Origin: Novosphingobium sp. | Lineage (GTDB): Bacteria; Pseudomonadota; Alphaproteobacteria; Sphingomonadales; Sphingomonadaceae | Assembly: GCA_030830245.1 (NCBI GenBank) | Contig: JAURNJ010000230.1 | Coordinates: forward strand, 1-14,942 | DNA length: 14,942 nucleotides | Reading direction: 5' to 3' | Shown here: positions 13,254 to 14,942 of the stretch, in pieces | Layout of the letters: every line of letters starts with the position of its first letter | How positions within the stretch are numbered: position 1 is the stretch's first letter | The notes under the pieces: model-generated | Seen by the model: the letters and a program-made list of their open reading frames with translations, nothing else | What the model was told of the DNA's origin: nothing | The model's database searches: none | Translations under genes and position numbers: made by a program

Positions 13254-13999
13254 GCCGAGGGCCGAGCCGGGCGGACAGGGCTGGCATCGCGAGCTGGCGG
13301 AAACTTCAGTGCGCCGGTGGGGTCGCCAAGCTGTCCCTTATTGAGCCGCATGATCAGCGAATCGGGCACCTTCTGAAGCAGGTGTACGTCATGGGTGGCC
13401 ACCACCACCGTGGTGCCAAGCCCGTTCAGAGCCTCGAACAGGCGCAGCAGCTTGACTGCCATTTCCGGATCGACGTTTCCGGACGGCTCATCGGCGACAA
13501 GCATCTGCGGTCGGGCGATAACCGCGCGCGCAATCGCGACGCGCTGTTGCTCGCCGCCCGAGAGCGTGGCGGGCCGCGCATCCATGCGATCTGCAAGGCC
13601 AACCCATTCGAGCATGTCTGTGACCGGCTTGCGCAAGTCCCTTTCGTTTGCCCCGGCAACGCGCAGCGGCAGTGCGACGTTGTCGAAGGCAGAAAGGTGG
13701 CTGACCAGGCGGAAATCCTGGAACACCACTCCGATGCGCCGTCGCAGCATCGGCAGGCGTTCGCGCGGAAGTGTGATCGCGTCCGCGCCGAACATACGGA
13801 TGGCCCCGCGCGAAGGTCGCTGTGCGAGATAGAGCAGGCGCAGGAGCGAAGTCTTGCCCGCACCGCTTGCCCCGGTAAGAAAATAGAAACTGCCCGGAAA
13901 CAGCGTGAAGGACAGGTTCCTGAGCACTTCGCGGTCGGTGCCATAGCGCAGCCCGACATTGTCGAACTGGACAATTTCATCTCCGGCTGGCTGGCTCAT
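13250..13999 (-). CDS. ftsE: FtsE, cell-division ABC transporter ATPase
   Basis: A 249-residue ABC ATPase. Walker A is GASGAGKT (43-50), the Q-loop glutamine is Gln94 in VVFQDFRL, the signature is LSGGEQQR (146-153), Walker B ends in Asp170-Glu171 of LVADEPSGNVD, and the switch histidine is His203 in ATHD. The VFQDFRLVSHLSAFDNVALPLRV stretch is characteristic of FtsE. The C-terminal tail (about 232-249) is rich in proline and arginine. The start is ATG at 13997-13999; the frame can be extended to a GTG at 14050, but those 17 residues do not look like FtsE. The ribosome site is weak (GGGA). It is the first gene of the minus-strand envelope operon, divergent from the zinc-ribbon gene. Confidence 0.94.
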   Translation of the reverse strand: MSQPAGDEIVQFDNVGLRYGTDREVLRNLSFTLFPGSFYFLTGASGAGKTSLLRLLYLAQRPSRGAIRMFGADAITLPRERLPMLRRRIGVVFQDFRLVSHLSAFDNVALPLRVAGANERDLRKPVTDMLEWVGLADRMDARPATLSGGEQQRVAIARAVIARPQMLVADEPSGNVDPEMAVKLLRLFEALNGLGTTVVVATHDVHLLQKVPDSLIMRLNKGQLGDPTGALKFPPARDASPVRPARPSA

Positions 14000-14126
14000 G
14001 GTCCCGGCTGTTACTCGAAATGGCGCACATTGCGCGCCTGCTGCCGCCACATAGCCACCATTGTGTGTGGAAAAAAGGCCTGCAAGCTTGTTGTTGGCCT
14101 AACTGGCGTGCTTTATCGGAATTGTC

Positions 14127-14942
14127 ATGATCATCGCCTGCCCTGCCTGCGCAACGCGCTATGCCGTGCCAGACGATGCAATCGGCATCGACGGGCGCAC
14201 GGTCCGCTGTGCCAAGTGCCGACACTCCTGGTTTCAGGAAGGCCCGGAACTGAAGCCGGAGACGGTCGCTGCGCCGGTTCCACGGGTGGCGCCGCCGCCT
14301 CCGCCCCCTGCCGCCCCCCCTCCTTCGGTGGAAACTCCCGCAACGGTCGAGCCACACGCTCCCGTCGCCGCACCAGCTCCGCCCTCCACCGAAGCCGCCG
14401 TTCCGGATTCGCTGGCTGACGCCGCTCCGATACCTGCGGCGCGCTATGAAGATGCCGCTGTCGTCAACAGGCGAGCAGACATCGACGAAAGCTGGGAGCA
14501 TGGCGGCGGCTATGCCTCTCCTTTCGAGCATGCCGCACCATTTCGTCCGCGCCGAAATCCGGCCAAGATGCTGATGATCGCCGCAGTGCTGTTCGCCACT
14601 GTCGTGCTCGGCGCCACTGCATGGGTTTGGCGTTACGGCCTGCCCGGCTGGGTGCCTGGATCGAGCGCGACCTTTGCCGAGGCCCAGCCCGAACTGGTGC
14701 TCGATTTTCCGCCAAACCGGCAGGATCGCCGCACCCTGCGCAACGGCACGGAGTTCTTCGGTGCAAGCGGCACCATCACCAATGTCGGCAAGGCAGAGCG
14801 GTCGCTACCCTCGATCCTGATCGTGATGCGTGATGCGCGCGAGCGAATCGAGTCGATAGATGTGTCCATCGGTCGTGACCGCGTAGCCGGGCCCATCGGG
14901 AATGAGCGCCTTGATGCCGACGCGGGGATTGTTCGCAAGCAC
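14127..14942 (+). CDS. MJ0042-type zinc-ribbon membrane protein with DUF3426-like domain (3' truncated by window)
   Basis: The frame is open from the ATG at 14127 to the last base, 272 residues so far, with no stop; the 3' end lies beyond the window. The N-terminus is a zinc ribbon with Cys5, Cys8, Cys28 and Cys31 (ACPAC and CAKCRHSW), matching MJ0042-type fingers. A proline/alanine-rich linker (about 45-105) follows, then an acidic patch. A single membrane segment is at about 148-168 (MLMIAAVLFATVVLGATAWVW). After it comes an extracytoplasmic domain with FPPNRQDRRTLRNGTEFFGASGTITNVGK-like beta structure, resembling DUF3426. Such proteins commonly sit beside ftsE in alphaproteobacteria; their function is unknown, though cell-envelope or division links are plausible. 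A GGA lies nine bases upstream of the ATG as a weak ribosome site. Confidence 0.85.
   Translation, partial: MIIACPACATRYAVPDDAIGIDGRTVRCAKCRHSWFQEGPELKPETVAAPVPRVAPPPPPPAAPPPSVETPATVEPHAPVAAPAPPSTEAAVPDSLADAAPIPAARYEDAAVVNRRADIDESWEHGGGYASPFEHAAPFRPRRNPAKMLMIAAVLFATVVLGATAWVWRYGLPGWVPGSSATFAEAQPELVLDFPPNRQDRRTLRNGTEFFGASGTITNVGKAERSLPSILIVMRDARERIESIDVSIGRDRVAGPIGNERLDADAGIVRKH

Noticed and set aside
14000..14126. Promoter for the zinc-ribbon gene (TTGTTG ... TTTATC)
   Set aside because: The -10-like box lies only nine bases before the ATG and both boxes are poor matches.
1..14942. CRISPR array, insertion sequence, or full prophage
   Set aside because: No regularly spaced repeats, transposase, integrase or phage structural genes are visible; only the tRNA-associated scar hints at mobility.

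Overview
The window is GC-rich, densely packed chromosomal DNA. It is most likely from a sphingomonad-type alphaproteobacterium (Sphingomonadaceae or Erythrobacteraceae). The evidence is the metX-metW pair, a hisC gene translationally coupled to a cyclohexadienyl dehydrogenase gene (an order I recall from Zymomonas, also Sphingomonadales), ftsE-ftsX divergent from an MJ0042-type zinc-ribbon membrane protein, and the general style of the proteins. No species can be named from the sequence alone.

Layout: bases 1-3594 are an accessory-looking catabolic region. It holds the C-terminal end of a class III CoA-transferase (+), facing a minus-strand set made of an amidohydrolase-2 family enzyme, a probable dimeric alpha/beta-barrel protein, a MarR regulator and a TauD/TfdA dioxygenase. 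The first three are fused end to end. The whole set probably starts from one promoter near 3654-3682, which carries a perfect 7-3-7 palindrome that is a good candidate for the MarR operator. The substrate is unknown. Bases 3595-3982 contain no gene. They hold this promoter and then a conspicuously AT-rich patch bounded by a degenerate direct repeat of the 3' end of tRNA-Leu(CAG). That looks like the scar or remnant of an integrative element.

From the tRNA (3983-4069, minus) onward the content is housekeeping: an NDUFA9-like NAD(P)-binding protein, a glutathione S-transferase, a small secreted protein, FdhD, MetW/MetX (methionine synthesis), HisC/TyrC (histidine, tyrosine and phenylalanine synthesis), and a four-gene envelope operon ftsE-ftsX-DUF218-plsC. 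The last is divergent from a zinc-ribbon/DUF3426-like protein cut off by the window end.

Regulation and organisation: several gene pairs overlap by four bases at stop/start (ATGA or GTGA), implying translational coupling. All four convergent gene pairs meet with a gap of three bases or less, or overlap, so there is no room for an intrinsic terminator between them. The 66-base divergent space between metX and hisC can fold, on the metX strand, into an H-type pseudoknot (7-bp and 6-bp stems) just ahead of the metX start. This is the best candidate here for an undescribed RNA regulator, but it matches no SAM riboswitch consensus that I recognise.
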